From Exiguobacterium mexicanum (GTDB taxonomy: Bacteria; Bacillota; Bacilli; Exiguobacteriales; Exiguobacteriaceae): 64,000 nucleotides of DNA. The translations under genes and the position numbers were made by a program. The stretch's first letter is position 1. Each line of letters opens with the position of its first letter. The DNA is taken from assembly GCF_005960665.1 (NCBI RefSeq), contig NZ_CP040675.1, positions 1 to 64,000 on the forward strand, written 5' to 3'. The notes under the pieces are model-generated. The model saw nothing but the letters and a program-made list of their open reading frames with translations. It did no database searches and was not told the origin of the DNA. This document shows, piece after piece, positions 61,823-64,000 of this stretch.

Positions 61823-62519
61823 CTTCTCTCCCCTTTCTCTCTCATATCATGTCATAATCTTATTTTCCTTACAACATAAAAACGAGTGTAAATCGAATAA
61901 ATGCTAATTTAATTTGTATACATTAAAATTGAGTCGTTGTATACGATATTTACTAGTCAATAGATGCTGTATACGTTTCGACGTCGAATTGTATACATTT
62001 TTGTATTGGTAGCTTTCACAGAAACTGATTGAACAAGAACAAAATTGATTCCTAAATCTCTTATTGAAGAAAGACGTCATATAGTTGGATCTGGCTTAAA
62101 TAATAGAAGAAGATATAAAACCATATTCTTCTGAGTTTAATAAATATAAATAGATTATAGAGAGTTAAATAAAGATTAATAGAATTGGAAAATGTGGAGA
62201 ATCACTAAACCCAGTCATACCAGTCGTTCTGACAGTTTAAGTGAAAAGAGAAACTTCGAGGAGATTACTGTTTCTTTCATCATAGCTTTTTTTATTTCAC
62301 TAAAAATTTGGGATTTAAGAAACAAAAGATGATTTACTTCGATGAATACTTGATTAAGTGGTTAGTGTACTTGATTTTTTTCCTAAAATTAAAAATAGGG
62401 CAGTCGATACCCATTGACTGTCTAAGAGTACAGTTGCGAATAACATACAGACAGAAACTACCTGCAAAAATGAGTCATTTTCATATCTTTTTTCAAAAAT
62501 GAGCACGACTAAAAGACCA
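61823..62519. other. Non-coding region upstream of par operon
   Basis: Nearly 700 AT-rich bases between the par operon and the initiator gene. The part near parA (61910-62000) contains three GTATAC-type sites and the main palindrome; the rest (62010-62510) shows no supported gene. AGAGTACAG and T-rich runs near 62480-62500 may end the initiator transcript. Confidence 0.6.
61969..61996. promoter_or_regulatory. Palindromic parS/operator candidate upstream of parA
   Basis: GTATAC half-sites at 61969-61974 and 61991-61996 flank the core TTTCGACGTCGAA; arms match except two positions. Additional GTATAC copies lie at about 61917 and 61939. It sits about 150 bases before the par operon start, a usual place for a centromere or autoregulatory operator. 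Confidence 0.75.
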
Positions 62520-63587
62520 TCATACGATAGCCATTTTCGCCTGGGTCTCTTTTAGTTGTTGATGAAGATAGAAAATCGGTTCCTCAAAGAACAGTTTATG
62601 GGTGCTCGAGTGGACCAAATCCTCACGATGGTGAAGGAATGCTTGTTTTAACTCTTCGACGACCTGTTTGAACGTTTCGGCCCCGAATGTATCGCTCATC
62701 GAGAAGAGTGAGTCACGGTTGACCTTGAGTGCGTCAAAGTCGAAGAACTCCCCTACTCGCTTGCGCAATTCGAACCAAAGGAGCTGAACTTCAGTGCGAT
62801 CTTTCTCTTTGATCTGCTTACTGTCTTGCGCAGCCGATAGCTGGACTTTAAGTAAGAGCGGTCGTGTCACGTCTTGAACACGTTTCTTGAGCGAAATATT
62901 TTGTTTCACCATGTTCAAGAAACGCTTACTGTCCTCGACAAGCGAGACCTGAAGGAATGTAAGACCAGACATCATCTTTTGGATGGCGAGTTTATGGCCA
63001 CAGTATTTAGGAAGGAATCCTTTGATCTCATCGTAGGTCAGAATGGCCTGTTTATTTGACTGGACATGAACATCTTTTTCAACTTGAACGATTGTCCGTA
63101 GCGCGAGTCGTAACGTATTTACGTTATCGAGTGCGATTAGCTCGGACAATAGACCGTGCCAAACAGACGTATACCCGGTCTTCGAATCGACCGTAGCACC
63201 GTCTACAAACAAATCACGATAGTTTTCAAGGTAATCCGTCAATTGGATTGAGATCACTCCTGGGAAGTGACGGACGACCGTCATAAGACCATTCTGTTCG
63301 AAGATCTTCAAATTGTTATGTAAGGAGCGGACCGACGTACATGCAAAATCCGCGACCATATGGTCTTCGATGAATTCAATCTTCCCTTGATCGTCAGCGT
63401 AGGCGAGAATAGAGAGAATATGGCGGATCCGAGACTTGGTCCATTTGAAGGCTGTGAAACAGGCCGGGATGTTATAGTGATGTTGCTCGTAGCGATAGTG
63501 ATCTGCGCGCTTCGTCCAACGCGTCAATCCGCTCATCGCAACCAACAGCTTGTTCGCGACCAAAATATGTCGATTCGTCTCCATCAT
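62520..63587 (-). CDS. Putative plasmid replication initiator
   Basis: 355 residues, not matched with certainty to a Rep family. Residues 35-120 (NIPACFTAFKWTKSRIRHIL, VADFACTSVRSLHNNLKIFE, QNGLMTVVRHFPG) look like a winged-helix DNA-binding region, as in RepA_N/Rep_3-type initiators; the rest is helical. GGAGGTG lies nine bases before ATG 63587. The strongest evidence is context: an array of 28-33-base iterons lies immediately upstream. It would bind them and open the origin. Confidence 0.72.
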   Translation of the reverse strand: MMETNRHILVANKLLVAMSGLTRWTKRADHYRYEQHHYNIPACFTAFKWTKSRIRHILSILAYADDQGKIEFIEDHMVADFACTSVRSLHNNLKIFEQNGLMTVVRHFPGVISIQLTDYLENYRDLFVDGATVDSKTGYTSVWHGLLSELIALDNVNTLRLALRTIVQVEKDVHVQSNKQAILTYDEIKGFLPKYCGHKLAIQKMMSGLTFLQVSLVEDSKRFLNMVKQNISLKKRVQDVTRPLLLKVQLSAAQDSKQIKEKDRTEVQLLWFELRKRVGEFFDFDALKVNRDSLFSMSDTFGAETFKQVVEELKQAFLHHREDLVHSSTHKLFFEEPIFYLHQQLKETQAKMAIV

Positions 63588-63656
63588 CTCTTCTACACCT
63601 CCCCTATCCTAAAATATGCTAGTTTCAGTATCTTGTTCTTTCCAGGTGGTGTCAAA

Positions 63657-63949
63657 GTGCGGTTTCGGTACGACGATTTGCGACCAAATTTAAGAAAGTG
63701 TTGGTGTTGAGCCATTTTCACAGAGGAAATAGGCGTCATTTCAGTACGACGGTTTGCGACCAAATTAAGATGAACGGCTTCATCAAGCCATTTTGAGCTT
63801 ATTCAGAGTAGAATTTTCGTCATAAAAGAGCAGAAAATGTCGTTTCAGTACGACGGTTTGCGACCAAATTGATGAAAGTGTCGTTTCGGTACGACGGTTT
63901 ACGACCAAAACCATCAAAAATGTCGTTTCAGTACGACGGTTTGCGACCA
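63657..63949. repeat. Iteron array, probable replication origin
   Basis: Five direct repeats with core TTTCAGTACGACGGTTTGCG followed by ACCAAA, at 63657-63690, 63733-63766, 63838-63870, 63878-63910 and 63921-63949. Copies 1 and 4 read TTTCGG, and copy 1 has GACGAT. Spacing is uneven, about 76, 105, 40 and 43 bases between starts. Such arrays are initiator-binding iterons. The frame crossing them on the minus strand is an artefact of the repeats. The array may continue past the window end. Confidence 0.88.
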
Positions 63950-64000
63950 TTTTTAAGAAATGGCAACTCAAAAATTTTTTAGAAAACCCATCAAAAAAGT

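Noticed and set aside
62308-62502. 64-codon plus-strand frame near the par region
   Set aside because: Highly AT-rich with biased composition, no ribosome site and no similarity to a known family.
63657-63949. Possible CRISPR array
   Set aside because: Repeat spacing is irregular, copies diverge, no cas genes are nearby, and the array sits directly upstream of an initiator-like gene; iterons explain it better.
63783-63971. Minus-strand frame with repeating NRRTET peptide
   Set aside because: It is only the translation of the iterons; no ribosome site and repeated protein sequence mirrors the DNA repeat.

Overview
The window looks like a large mosaic conjugative plasmid (or plasmid contig) of a low-to-medium GC Gram-positive bacterium of the order Bacillales. 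Exiguobacterium is a plausible host, judged from the style of the GC-richer genes and the pLS20-like transfer module; this is inference, since no chromosomal marker is present. Plasmid character is shown directly by an iteron array plus a putative initiator gene at the right end (62520-63950), a four-gene partition operon (58781-61822), and a relaxase with an oriT-like region (22180-23769). AT-rich blocks (1-9100, 32270-36900, 38350-38920) alternate with GC-richer blocks (9360-25960, 43100-45900), so several imports are likely.

Layout. 1-9060: defence-like AT-rich island with a giant STAND-type NTPase ending in a PLD-like domain, a tyrosine recombinase, and an XRE regulator followed by a coupled DUF262 + HEPN gene pair. 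9364-25962: an XRE regulator, a candidate structured RNA and one long co-directional transfer operon (TrbC-like pilin, VirD4 coupling protein, lipoprotein, VirB6-like membrane protein, split VirB4, TM-SLT-M23 wall hydrolase, VirB8-like protein, oriT, RHH accessory protein, MobL-like relaxase, ArdC-like antirestriction protein). 26032-27356: macrolide phosphotransferase with a leader peptide and an attenuator. 27461-30452: secreted nuclease-like genes. 30530-37393: an interrupted peptidase, an IS3-family element, an IS30 remnant, a UvrA-like ABC protein, a zinc alcohol dehydrogenase, a small monooxygenase, and a second copy of the IS3 right end.

37540-43570 holds unclassified accessory genes, including an LRAT-like protein, a caspase-like protease paired with a possible HEPN protein, and RadC, plus two candidate structured RNAs and several perfect palindromes. 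43909-45949: an SOS-type box, a YolD-like gene and an IS1182-family element inserted behind its terminator hairpin. 46013-55414: a formaldehyde module with hxlR, a broken Gfo/Idh/MocA gene, a HAD phosphatase, a cyclase-family hydrolase, hxlB-hxlA (PHI, HPS) and, divergently, zwf-pgi-gnd. HPS + PHI + PGI + G6PDH + 6PGDH together make the dissimilatory ribulose monophosphate cycle that oxidises formaldehyde to CO2 (no lactonase gene is seen). Both divergent promoters and the hxlR-proximal region share one roughly 45-bp element, so they look like one HxlR regulon. pgi carries a 10-bp tandem duplication that shifts its start out of frame.

55471-64000: group II intron remnant, an RHH/coiled-coil protein, a nucleotidyltransferase-like gene pair, two tandem ParA/RHH-partner modules coupled by ATGA overlaps, and the replication region. 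A palindrome with core TTCGACGTCGAA flanked by GTATAC half-sites recurs upstream of the parA operon and upstream of the RHH/coiled-coil gene, with a close variant at 39270; it is a candidate centromere or operator.
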